Under the pieces are notes generated by a model. The model had not been told where the DNA came from, ran no database searches, and saw nothing but the letters and a program-made list of their open reading frames with translations. A program made the position numbers and the translations under genes. A stretch of DNA of 64,000 nucleotides, taken from JBCCTX01 sp965263105 (GTDB lineage: Bacteria; Bacteroidota; Bacteroidia; J057). Where the stretch lies: assembly GCA_965263105.1 (NCBI GenBank), contig CBDHGL010000003.1:3906001-3970000 (forward strand). Reading direction: 5' to 3'. Each line of letters begins with the position of its first letter. Position 1 is the stretch's first letter. Shown here one piece after another: positions 44,605-52,124 of the stretch.

Positions 44605-46110
44605 ATGTCCCAAAACGAACAATTTAGCAATCGCTGGGGCCTAATCTTGGCTTCGCTAGGAATGGCCATTGGTGCCGGAAATCTATGGCGTTTTCCCCGT
44701 TTGGCAGGCCAATATGGTGGCAGTTTTTTGCTCCTATGGATCATATTTCTTTTCATTTGGTCCATCCCGATCCTATTGGCGGAGTTTTCTATGGGAAAAC
44801 ACGTTAAAAGAGGAGTAATTAGCTCCTTCGCCACCATTACTGGAAAACGTTTTGCCTGGATGGGCTTTTTTATCACCCTGTGTACCTTGGGGATTGCCTT
44901 TTACTATTCTGTAGTTACGGCCTGGGGTATTCGGTATTTGGGTTTTGCCTTATTCAATGCCTTCCAAGAATTTTCAGGTGGACTTAGCCTTCAGGAAAAA
45001 ATAGCACAAGATCCTCAACATTTATCAGAATTCTGGCTAGGCTTATCCTCGGGAAATTTTTTTACTGTAGGTCTGCATATCCTGGCAGTCATTATCGGCT
45101 GTCTCCTCCTATGGCGAGGCGTACAAAATGGTCTAGAGAAAGCCAATAAGTTGTTTATTCCCACTCTTTTTATTCTGATGATCCTGATGAGTATTCTGGC
45201 ACTTAATATGGAGAATGGTTTCATGGGGCTGGAATATATGTTTTCTATCAAGCCTGAGCTATTTTCGGATCCGATCGTATGGATAGAGGCTTTAACCCAA
45301 TCCGCCTGGTCTACTGGTGCAGGTTGGGGACTCATCATGACCCTCTCTGCTTATAGTAAACAAAAGGAAGATGTTACCCTTAATATTTTCATCAGTGGTT
45401 TTGGAAATAATACAGCTTCCTTGTTGGCTGGTTTTGCTATACTCCCCGCCGTATTTGCCCTGGCTGCAAGTGAGGCGGATGCTATCGGATACCTGCAAAG
45501 TGGAAGTCAAGCCCTCACTTTTTCTGTTATACCCAACCTGTTCTCCAGTATCCCGGGTGGAGCCTTTCTGAGTATCATTTTCTTTTTTGCCTTCTGCTTA
45601 GCTGCCTTTAGCTCCTTCCTAGCGATGCTAGAATTGTTTATTTTGATTCTCTCCGATTTAAATATCCCCAGAAAGAGGGCTGTGCTTTGGGTAGGGGGAA
45701 TCTGTATGATCATGGGCTTACCTTCTGCCTGGTCTTTGGATTTTTTTAATAACCAGGACTGGGTTTGGGGAATTGGGCTGATTATTTCAGGGCTATTCAT
45801 CATTTTCTCTGTCCTCAAAACAGGTGCCCGACGTTTCAAAGAACAGTTTATTGATAAAGACTCAGATTTCCAGGTGAACACCACCTACTTTGTCATCACC
45901 ATTACCCTGAATGCCGCCTTTGCCCTGTTGTTGATCTATTGGTGGATGTCCCGAGGTTATGATGAGAATCCTTGGTTTAGCCCTGAAGGAAATTGGAACG
46001 TATGGAGTGTATATAGCAATGCGAGCATAGTTACCCAATGGGCGGCGGTCATCATTATGGGCATATTGCTGAATAAGTTATTGTATAAAAAGTTTGTTGC
46101 TAACTCCTAA
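44605..46110 (+). CDS. Sodium-dependent transporter, NSS (SNF) family
   Basis: 501 residues, 11-12 membrane segments. The start NRWGLILASLGMAIGAGNLWRFPRLAGQYGGSFLLLWIIFL is the NSS signature with the sodium-binding residues of segment 1 (GMAIGAGNLWRFP). It imports an amino acid or a similar substrate with Na+. The 37-residue gene 56 bases downstream is its likely small subunit, which points to the MetP/MetS type (methionine/alanine import), though substrate cannot be fixed. Confidence 0.93.
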   Translation: MSQNEQFSNRWGLILASLGMAIGAGNLWRFPRLAGQYGGSFLLLWIIFLFIWSIPILLAEFSMGKHVKRGVISSFATITGKRFAWMGFFITLCTLGIAFYYSVVTAWGIRYLGFALFNAFQEFSGGLSLQEKIAQDPQHLSEFWLGLSSGNFFTVGLHILAVIIGCLLLWRGVQNGLEKANKLFIPTLFILMILMSILALNMENGFMGLEYMFSIKPELFSDPIVWIEALTQSAWSTGAGWGLIMTLSAYSKQKEDVTLNIFISGFGNNTASLLAGFAILPAVFALAASEADAIGYLQSGSQALTFSVIPNLFSSIPGGAFLSIIFFFAFCLAAFSSFLAMLELFILILSDLNIPRKRAVLWVGGICMIMGLPSAWSLDFFNNQDWVWGIGLIISGLFIIFSVLKTGARRFKEQFIDKDSDFQVNTTYFVITITLNAAFALLLIYWWMSRGYDENPWFSPEGNWNVWSVYSNASIVTQWAAVIIMGILLNKLLYKKFVANS

Positions 46111-46166
46111 AAACAGCTCAATACAGGTGAAATTAGTGTGCATTTGATGAAAAAGAACATAAACCT

Positions 46167-46280
46167 ATGAGTACAACCAGTATCATCAGTATGATTTTAA
46201 TCGTAGGTATCATTGTAGGAGGGTTTATTTATTTCCTACGGCTTGCGATCAAAAAAGAAGCCCAGAAAAATAATGCGTAA
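46167..46280 (+). CDS. MetS-like small subunit of NSS transporter, 37 residues
   Basis: ATG at 46167, TAA at 46278-46280. One membrane segment (SIISMILIVGIIVGGFIYFLRLAI) followed by a short positive tail KKEAQKNNA. Small proteins of this size and form directly after an NSS transporter gene are the MetS-type subunits known from Corynebacterium and widespread elsewhere. It starts 56 bases after the transporter stop on the same strand and ends 16 bases before the convergent TonB receptor. Confidence 0.8.
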   Translation: MSTTSIISMILIVGIIVGGFIYFLRLAIKKEAQKNNA

Positions 46281-46296
46281 GGTCTCATACTTGAGC

Positions 46297-48183
46297 CTAC
46301 TTAAATTTTATCCCTGACTGAATGCTGAATCCCGGCATTTGATAGCCTAATTCGTATACATACTCTTTGTCAAACAAATTTTCTCCTAGGATAAAAAGCT
46401 CTATCCCAGGAGTAATTTGGTACCTGAAACTAGCTTCCCAAAGCGGGATATCCCGACGCATACGTGTAGAGGGGTGGATGGTCAACCCATCCAGATAGGA
46501 AAAACCCAGGTTGAAGGTAGATTTTTTCTGTTGGAAAGACCCACGTAAAGCCAAGCTATGCTTGGGAGCAAAAAGGACAGGTTGAGAGGTATCCAAGAAC
46601 TCATAGGTACTTTGGATGCTGATTCCCTTATTCAAATGAGTGGTAGCTTGAAATAAAATTCCTTTGTGTTCGAATTCTCCTGTATTAATTTTTTGGGGAG
46701 GGGGAGCAGATACCACTACTTCCCTAATCAGGTTATCTCCTTTGAGGAAGTAAGCAGTAAATTCCAGGTGGGTACGGATTGCCGAAAGATTTTGGGAAAT
46801 AGAAAGGTCGTAATTCCACCCTTGTTCTGGCTGCAGGTCTGGATTGGAGGTCGGGAACAAAAATAAATCTACTATGGCCGGATTGCGGTATCCTCTGGAG
46901 ATGGAGGCTTTCACCGAGTGAAGGCCGGAAAGTTTAGGATACCAACTTAGGCCAAAAGACGGCGTCCAAAAAGTTCCATAGAGGGAATGCTCTGTCCATC
47001 GGATTCCTCCCTGGGCAGAAAATGTCGAACTAAGCGTTCGGTTCACAACGGCATAAGCTCCCCATTCTTCGGTATCCAATTCCTGATTTAATCCTATCCT
47101 TATGGGGGGAGGGAGGCTATCATTTTGGGCTTCACCGCCAACGTGTTGGTAATCCAAACCTAGGGTTAACTGGTTTTTGCCCCGATCCCAGTGAAGGGTT
47201 TGAAAAGCCGTCAGTCCTTCAGAAAAGTCAGTGGATGAAAACCCAGTGGAGAAATCGTGATCCCCTCCATTGCGATACAAAAAGATTGAACCATCCATAT
47301 TCGCATAAGTATTGGATAAGTTCAAAGCAATTCGATTTCTCAGGTAGTCTCTTCGGTCATTTTCAACCGGCCGGTCGGTGGTGCCTGGGAAATAATACCG
47401 AGAATCGCTGATATTTGCTTCCAGGCTTGATTTCCAGTGTTCTCCCAGGGAGCCTTTTACCTTTAAAAAACCAGTCGTATTCCGAAAGTCATCCTTTCCG
47501 ATGGAATTAAATCCATCCGTTTGCTCATGATTGAGGGCGGCTGTAATAGAAAAGTCCTTTTTTCCATAACTCCCCATTCCATGTGCTTGAAGGGTATTAA
47601 AGGAGCCATATGAGATAGATGCACTTCCTGCAAGTCCTTCTTGTTGAGTATTTCGGGTAATAATGTTAATCGCTCCCCCTAGGGCATTGGTCCCATAAAG
47701 TAGGGTGGCAGGGCCTTGTATGACCTCAATCCGCTCAATATCGGAGCGCATAAAGGCATCTTGGATAGGATGGCCAAAAATTCCCATAAATTGGGGCTGG
47801 CCGTTGACCAGTATGAGGACCTGGGTATTAGGAGAGCCACTCAAGCCCCTGATGCTGATATTGCCTCCAGAATTGGGGCCAACTCCATATCCCACCAGGC
47901 TTCTTCGGTTGAGAAAAAGTCCTGGAACCTCCCTGGCGATTAGGGGGAGGATATTATTGGTAGGAAATTGTCGAATTTGCTCTCGGGTGATTACCTGTAT
48001 GGAATTTGGAAGCTCACTTATCACTTGTGTACTCCTTGTACCTGTTACTACCACTGGTTCGCTTTCATATTCTAGTAGGAGGCTATCGCCTTCCTGCGCT
48101 AATAGGGGATGGAAATCAGTTAAAAGGCTTAAGCCCAAACAGATAAGGACAAAATTATGGTAGGAACTATTGCCTGATTTCAT
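46297..48183 (-). CDS. TonB-dependent outer-membrane receptor
   Basis: 628 residues from the ATG at 48183, with a signal peptide. Plug domain: VVVTGTRSTQVISELPNSIQVITREQI, SIRGLSGSPNTQVLILVNGQPQ and IERIEVIQGPATLLYGTNALGGAINIIT; then a barrel ending in F-K (SIQSGIKFK), slightly unusual as most end in an aromatic. VVVTGTR is close to a TonB box of BtuB/FepA-like receptors. No CarboxypepD or SusD partner is present, so this is more like a metal-chelate or vitamin receptor than a SusC. It is downstream of the 197-residue exported protein and hisI. Confidence 0.93.
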   Translation of the reverse strand: MKSGNSSYHNFVLICLGLSLLTDFHPLLAQEGDSLLLEYESEPVVVTGTRSTQVISELPNSIQVITREQIRQFPTNNILPLIAREVPGLFLNRRSLVGYGVGPNSGGNISIRGLSGSPNTQVLILVNGQPQFMGIFGHPIQDAFMRSDIERIEVIQGPATLLYGTNALGGAINIITRNTQQEGLAGSASISYGSFNTLQAHGMGSYGKKDFSITAALNHEQTDGFNSIGKDDFRNTTGFLKVKGSLGEHWKSSLEANISDSRYYFPGTTDRPVENDRRDYLRNRIALNLSNTYANMDGSIFLYRNGGDHDFSTGFSSTDFSEGLTAFQTLHWDRGKNQLTLGLDYQHVGGEAQNDSLPPPIRIGLNQELDTEEWGAYAVVNRTLSSTFSAQGGIRWTEHSLYGTFWTPSFGLSWYPKLSGLHSVKASISRGYRNPAIVDLFLFPTSNPDLQPEQGWNYDLSISQNLSAIRTHLEFTAYFLKGDNLIREVVVSAPPPQKINTGEFEHKGILFQATTHLNKGISIQSTYEFLDTSQPVLFAPKHSLALRGSFQQKKSTFNLGFSYLDGLTIHPSTRMRRDIPLWEASFRYQITPGIELFILGENLFDKEYVYELGYQMPGFSIQSGIKFK

Positions 48184-48240
48184 AGGAGTGGGCAATGAAT
48201 AAATTGGACGAGCAAGGAAACGAAAGGTTCTGCTACTCCC

Positions 48241-48834
48241 TTATTTACGGGGAGGAGTGATCATGATGTGGGCATTGTGTGTGCCGGGAAACATGATCCA
48301 AGGTTCTCCAGGTACGCTGGGTTTGGTCGGCAAACCTGTTGATTCCGCCGTAGCAAAGGGAATATATACCACATAGCGCAAATGTGCTCCAGCCAGGCTA
48401 TCTGAATCAGGAAAAAACTGTGCATCCTTTCCTGATAAAACATACAAGGTTGCGGGGCTTTCGGGCATGGGGGTCTTGCCACTTTTGGCTTCTGCTTCTC
48501 GAATTTGGGTAACTTCATCACGGCCTTTTCCTTCTTTTCTCAATTCTCGTCCCCGACTCATGAAAGGTTCCAAGCTTTTGTGATAGCAAGCTACGCTAAT
48601 CCCCTCTTTTTGAGGGTCATCTGCCAGACATACCATCTGGTTGCTTCCTTCTTTTAAGGTAACCAGTTCTCCATTTTTGTTATATCCCCATACAGCGGCA
48701 CCTTCTCTTAAGTCCGAAGGACTAGCATGAACGGCTAGTTGTATTTGTTCCGTAGCGGTTGGGATGCTCTGGGCCTGAATAAGGAGAGGGAGTAGAAAAG
48801 GGACAGCAAGAAAATAGGCAAGTATCTTTTTCAT
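48241..48834 (-). CDS. Hypothetical exported protein, 197 residues
   Basis: ATG at 48834 gives a clear signal peptide (MKKILAYFLAVPFLLPLLIQAQS); a TTG at 48867 is rejected. The mature part has AVHASPSDLREGAAVWGY, a highly charged middle (RGRELRKEGKGRDEV) and the C-terminal block YVVYIPFATAESTGLP...WIMFPGTHNAHIMITP, rich in aromatic and His residues. No family recognised. It lies between hisI and the TonB receptor gene on the same strand (57 bases before the receptor), so a role beside the receptor is possible. Confidence 0.72.
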   Translation of the reverse strand: MKKILAYFLAVPFLLPLLIQAQSIPTATEQIQLAVHASPSDLREGAAVWGYNKNGELVTLKEGSNQMVCLADDPQKEGISVACYHKSLEPFMSRGRELRKEGKGRDEVTQIREAEAKSGKTPMPESPATLYVLSGKDAQFFPDSDSLAGAHLRYVVYIPFATAESTGLPTKPSVPGEPWIMFPGTHNAHIMITPPRK

Positions 48835-48863
48835 CGGTTTGGGTTTAGGTAGTCTAGAAACAA

Positions 48864-49265
48864 TCAATGAATTTGAAAACTCAGGGTTTCTTCTGAAATA
48901 TCCTCAATTTTCCGGTAAAAACAAGAAAAACGTGCCTTTCCTTGCGCATTTCGGGTGTGGCAGGCTCCATCCCCTTCCATCTGAACAAGGTATAGAATAG
49001 CATCCTGATCGCAGTCGATTCTAATTTCTTTAATCTTCAGGCGATCTCCTGATGTTTCTCCCTTGGTCCACAAGGCTTTTCTAGAAGTACTCCAAAAGGT
49101 TGCATAACCAGATTGACAACTTTTTTCAACTGCCTCGGCGTTCGCATAGCCCAACATAAGGACAGTGCGCGATTGAATATCTTGGACAACTACTGGGAGG
49201 AGGCCCCCTCTTTTTTCAAATTGGAGCTGTAGATTTTTTGTTTCCTCAATAAACGAACTCTTCAT
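48864..49265 (-). CDS. hisI: HisI, phosphoribosyl-AMP cyclohydrolase
   Basis: 133 residues from the ATG at 49265 (GTG two codons earlier not used). Zinc and magnesium residues are all visible: Asp84, Cys85, Asp86 and Asp88 in IRIDCDQDA, Cys102 in GACHT and Cys115 in SCFYR. It opens the purine ring of PR-AMP in histidine synthesis. It is unfused and 34 kb from hisA-hisF-hisE; the HisE part stands at 14203-14499. It is first in a minus-strand run with the exported protein and the TonB receptor. Confidence 0.94.
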   Translation of the reverse strand: MKSSFIEETKNLQLQFEKRGGLLPVVVQDIQSRTVLMLGYANAEAVEKSCQSGYATFWSTSRKALWTKGETSGDRLKIKEIRIDCDQDAILYLVQMEGDGACHTRNAQGKARFSCFYRKIEDISEETLSFQIH

Positions 49266-49399
49266 GATCACCTTTTTTGGCCCAAGTTAGGAAATTATTT
49301 ATGCCTAGTTTAATAGGGTTGAATGTCAAATTTTGCCTCAAAATTTATTTTTTACTGAAAGCTAATACCAATTGTTTTATAAAAGCCCCATTCATCTGC

Positions 49400-51103
49400 A
49401 TGTACCGAATCATTTTACTTAGCATATTTTGTATCTGGGGAGGATCAGAATCCTCGACTGCTCAAGTATCTCCAATAAAAGATAGAGTAGCCCCCCAATC
49501 CATTCATAATGAGACCTATGTCTCTTCTCCTCCGACTAACCTGAAAAAAAGGATTATTCAATATTCCCCAGCTCATAATATAGACAAGGATGGCTTCCTT
49601 ATTAGGCAGGTCAATATCTCTGACAACGGGCAAAATATCCTTCAGGATGCCGCTAATGAACCCTCTATTGCCATTAATCCCCTGAACCCTGACGAAATGA
49701 TGATAGGCTGGAGACAATTTGATGATATCCGGAGCGATTTCCGACAGGCGGGCTATGCCTACACAATAGATGGGGGGCAAAGTTGGACCTTTCCTGGAGT
49801 AATCGAACCTGGTATATTTCGCTCAGATCCGGTATTGGGTACGGATGCCCAGGGCAATTTTTACTACAGTTCCTTGACGGCATTTTTTGGGGAAGACTCT
49901 TTACGGATTTACCAGAATATATTTAAATCTGATTCGCTAGGATCTTGGGATGAAGGGGTATATGCCTTTGGGGGAGACAAGCAGTGGATAGCCATTGACC
50001 AAAACCCAGATGAAGAGGCCAATATCTATTCCTATTGGAGTTCTTTCTCAGATTGTGAAAATGAAGGGAATTTCACCCGTTCTATAGATGCGGGTGCCAG
50101 TTTTGATTCCTGCACCTCATTTGGGGAGGGCTTTGTATTGTGGGGAACCATGGACATTGGGCCTAACAGAGAATTGTATATAGCCGGTCTACAATTTAGT
50201 TTTTTGGGAAACGGGTATATGCTTTTTAAATCTTCGAATGCCTGGAACAAAACTGAAGCAATCGAGTGGGAGCTTGTGTCAGAGGTAGAATTGGGTCTCA
50301 AAGATAACCCTACTCCCCATCTTTTCATGGATCCCAATCCAGCTGGCCTATTGGGCCAGGTGGAATTATCTGTAGACCGATCCGGAGGGACGACTAATGG
50401 AAATATCTACGTACTTTCTTCTCTAAAAACCGAGAGCGACTCTCTCGATATAATGTTTGCCAGAAGTACCGATAAAGGAAAAACCTGGGATCCTCCTATA
50501 CGCATAAATGATGATTCTAGAGCGGATGATTTGCAGTGGTTTGGAACTATGTCCGTGGCTCCTAATGGGAGAATAGATGTAGTTTGGCTGGATACCCGAG
50601 CTAGCCCTGCCACCGTTATATCTGCCTTGTACTATTCCTATTCCATAGATGGAGGAGTGAATTGGTCGCCTAACCGAAAACTCTCGGATTTTTTTGACTC
50701 TCATATTGGCTGGCCTGTCCAACAAAAGATGGGCGATTATTTCGATATGGTATCGGACAATGAAGGTGCCCACTTGGCCTGGGCAGCCACTTTCAATGGG
50801 GAACAGGATGTATACTATTCCTATATCCAGCCAGGAAGCTTAGTCAGCAATGAGGAAAATTTAACAAAAGCATTGGACTTTAAGGTTTTTCCTAACCCTT
50901 TTTCTGCTAAGTTTTCTGTAGAAAGCTCATCGCGAGAACTCACTCAGCTTTCGGTTGTCAATTACTTGGGTCAAGAAGTGCAAACAGAAGAATTTATTGA
51001 ATCAATTGAATTAGATGCTTCCCATTGGCCAAGAGGCGTTTACTTTATTAAAATATCCAATGAGAAGTCTCTTAGGGGAGTTAAGCAATTGGTGAAAAAT
51101 TAA
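49400..51103 (+). CDS. Sialidase-like BNR-repeat protein with T9SS tail
   Basis: 567 residues from the ATG at 49400, with a signal peptide (MYRIILLSIFCIWGGSESSTAQ); the upstream frame to 49277 has TTG and no sense as protein. BNR/Asp-box-like repeats: SIDAGASF, STDKGKTW and SIDGGVNW, the pattern of six-blade sialidase-type propellers. C-terminal type A T9SS sorting domain: KVFPNPFSAKFSVES and GVYFIKISNEKS. Catalytic residues of true sialidases were not confirmed, so it may be a binding propeller. It ends two bases before the convergent yidD. Confidence 0.85.
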   Translation: MYRIILLSIFCIWGGSESSTAQVSPIKDRVAPQSIHNETYVSSPPTNLKKRIIQYSPAHNIDKDGFLIRQVNISDNGQNILQDAANEPSIAINPLNPDEMMIGWRQFDDIRSDFRQAGYAYTIDGGQSWTFPGVIEPGIFRSDPVLGTDAQGNFYYSSLTAFFGEDSLRIYQNIFKSDSLGSWDEGVYAFGGDKQWIAIDQNPDEEANIYSYWSSFSDCENEGNFTRSIDAGASFDSCTSFGEGFVLWGTMDIGPNRELYIAGLQFSFLGNGYMLFKSSNAWNKTEAIEWELVSEVELGLKDNPTPHLFMDPNPAGLLGQVELSVDRSGGTTNGNIYVLSSLKTESDSLDIMFARSTDKGKTWDPPIRINDDSRADDLQWFGTMSVAPNGRIDVVWLDTRASPATVISALYYSYSIDGGVNWSPNRKLSDFFDSHIGWPVQQKMGDYFDMVSDNEGAHLAWAATFNGEQDVYYSYIQPGSLVSNEENLTKALDFKVFPNPFSAKFSVESSSRELTQLSVVNYLGQEVQTEEFIESIELDASHWPRGVYFIKISNEKSLRGVKQLVKN

Positions 51104-51105
51104 AC

Positions 51106-51348
51106 CTATTTCCCCTTCTCCCGTTTGGGTACGGGATCGTATCCACTGGAGCCCCAGGGATGGCAGGAAGAAATGCGTTTTATTCCCATCCAGGTTCCTT
51201 TGAGGACCCCCCACTCCTCAATGGCCTCCATGGCATAGTGAGAACAGGTTGGGACATGCCTACAACTAGCAGGAAAGAAGGGAGAAATCCCTACTTGATA
51301 GAATCTGATAAATGCCTTGGCTATTTTTTTCCCTATTGAATTCATCAT
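51106..51348 (-). CDS. yidD: YidD, membrane protein insertion efficiency factor
   Basis: 80 residues; ATG at 51348, or 51345. Family blocks: IRFYQVGISPFFPASCRHVPTCSHYAMEAIEEWG and RISSCHPWGSSGYDPVP, with the conserved Cys residues. YidD helps YidC to insert inner-membrane proteins. It usually lies next to rnpA and yidC; here it is alone between the sialidase-like gene and the cupredoxin gene, which is divergent. Confidence 0.93.
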   Translation of the reverse strand: MMNSIGKKIAKAFIRFYQVGISPFFPASCRHVPTCSHYAMEAIEEWGVLKGTWMGIKRISSCHPWGSSGYDPVPKREKGK

Positions 51349-51435
51349 TTGGATTAAAGAACAAAGATAAGGCCCCTGAGTTTGTATTTGTAGAAAATGC
51401 CCTGTTAATTTGGAAACTTGAAAAAAATAACACCT

Positions 51436-51981
51436 ATGTACTTCAAAAAATTCACCCACTATATCAGTATTTTCGCTTTAAGCGCCTTTTTTGTAGCAGC
51501 TTGTGGAGGTAGTACTACCGCAACAACGGAAGACTCTTCTCATTCAGCAGCTCCCGAAGAAACGCCTGCTGAGGCTACCCCTGCTGCCTCTACGAGCAGT
51601 GATGGAATGGTAGAGGTAAGTATCTCCGGTAATGACCTCATGCAGTACGACAAAAAGGAAATTAGAGTTCCAGCAGGGTCCAAAGTGAAATTAACCTTGA
51701 CCCACTCTGGGCAATTAGCCAAGGCGGCGATGGGACACAATTTTGTCTTGCTGAAACCAGAAACCGTTTTAGAAGATTTTGCCACCGCTGCTATGCAGGC
51801 ATCAGATAATGATTACATTCCTGCTGATGCCCTAGGTGGGGTAATTGCCCACACCAAGATGGTCGGAGGCGGAGAATCTGATACCATCGAATTTGATGCC
51901 CCCGCTGCTGGTGAGTATGAGTTTCTCTGTACTTTCCCTGGACACTTTGCCTTGATGCAAGGGAAGTTTATCGTGGAGTAG
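51436..51981 (+). CDS. Azurin/auracyanin-like cupredoxin lipoprotein
   Basis: 181 residues from the ATG at 51436, with lipobox VAAC and Cys23. A Ser/Thr/Ala/Glu-rich linker of about 35 residues leads to the cupredoxin domain. Type 1 copper ligands: His101 in MGHNF, then Cys165, His170 and Met174 in LCTFPGHFALM, with the exact spacing of azurin (C+5, C+9). It should carry electrons in the periplasm or at the inner face of the outer membrane. No partner enzyme is adjacent: the neighbours are yidD and an ABC permease. Confidence 0.92.
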   Translation: MYFKKFTHYISIFALSAFFVAACGGSTTATTEDSSHSAAPEETPAEATPAASTSSDGMVEVSISGNDLMQYDKKEIRVPAGSKVKLTLTHSGQLAKAAMGHNFVLLKPETVLEDFATAAMQASDNDYIPADALGGVIAHTKMVGGGESDTIEFDAPAAGEYEFLCTFPGHFALMQGKFIVE

Positions 51982-51983
51982 TT

Positions 51984-52118
51984 GAATAGTCCACAGTCCT
52001 CGGTCCAAAGTTTGAACTATTGGGGGAAGAGGAGAGGGTTTCTATCCCTATTATCTCACTCCTCACCCCTCCTAGCTCGCACCTTCAAATGCTGTGGATT
52101 GTGGTCCGTCGACTATTC
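51984..52118. repeat. ATAGTCCAC-type element with terminal inverted repeats, about 135 bases
   Basis: Left end GAATAGTCCAC (51984-51994) and right end GTCGACTATTC (52108-52118) are inverted copies (10 of 11 bases). Inside the ends lie CAGTCCTCGGTCC on the left and GGACC-like words on the right. It fills the 143-base gap between two convergent genes. Together with 60019-60158 it looks like a small non-autonomous element with a related inner part (GGTGAGGAGTGAG-like on one strand). Confidence 0.6.
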
Positions 52119-52124
52119 CCCCTT

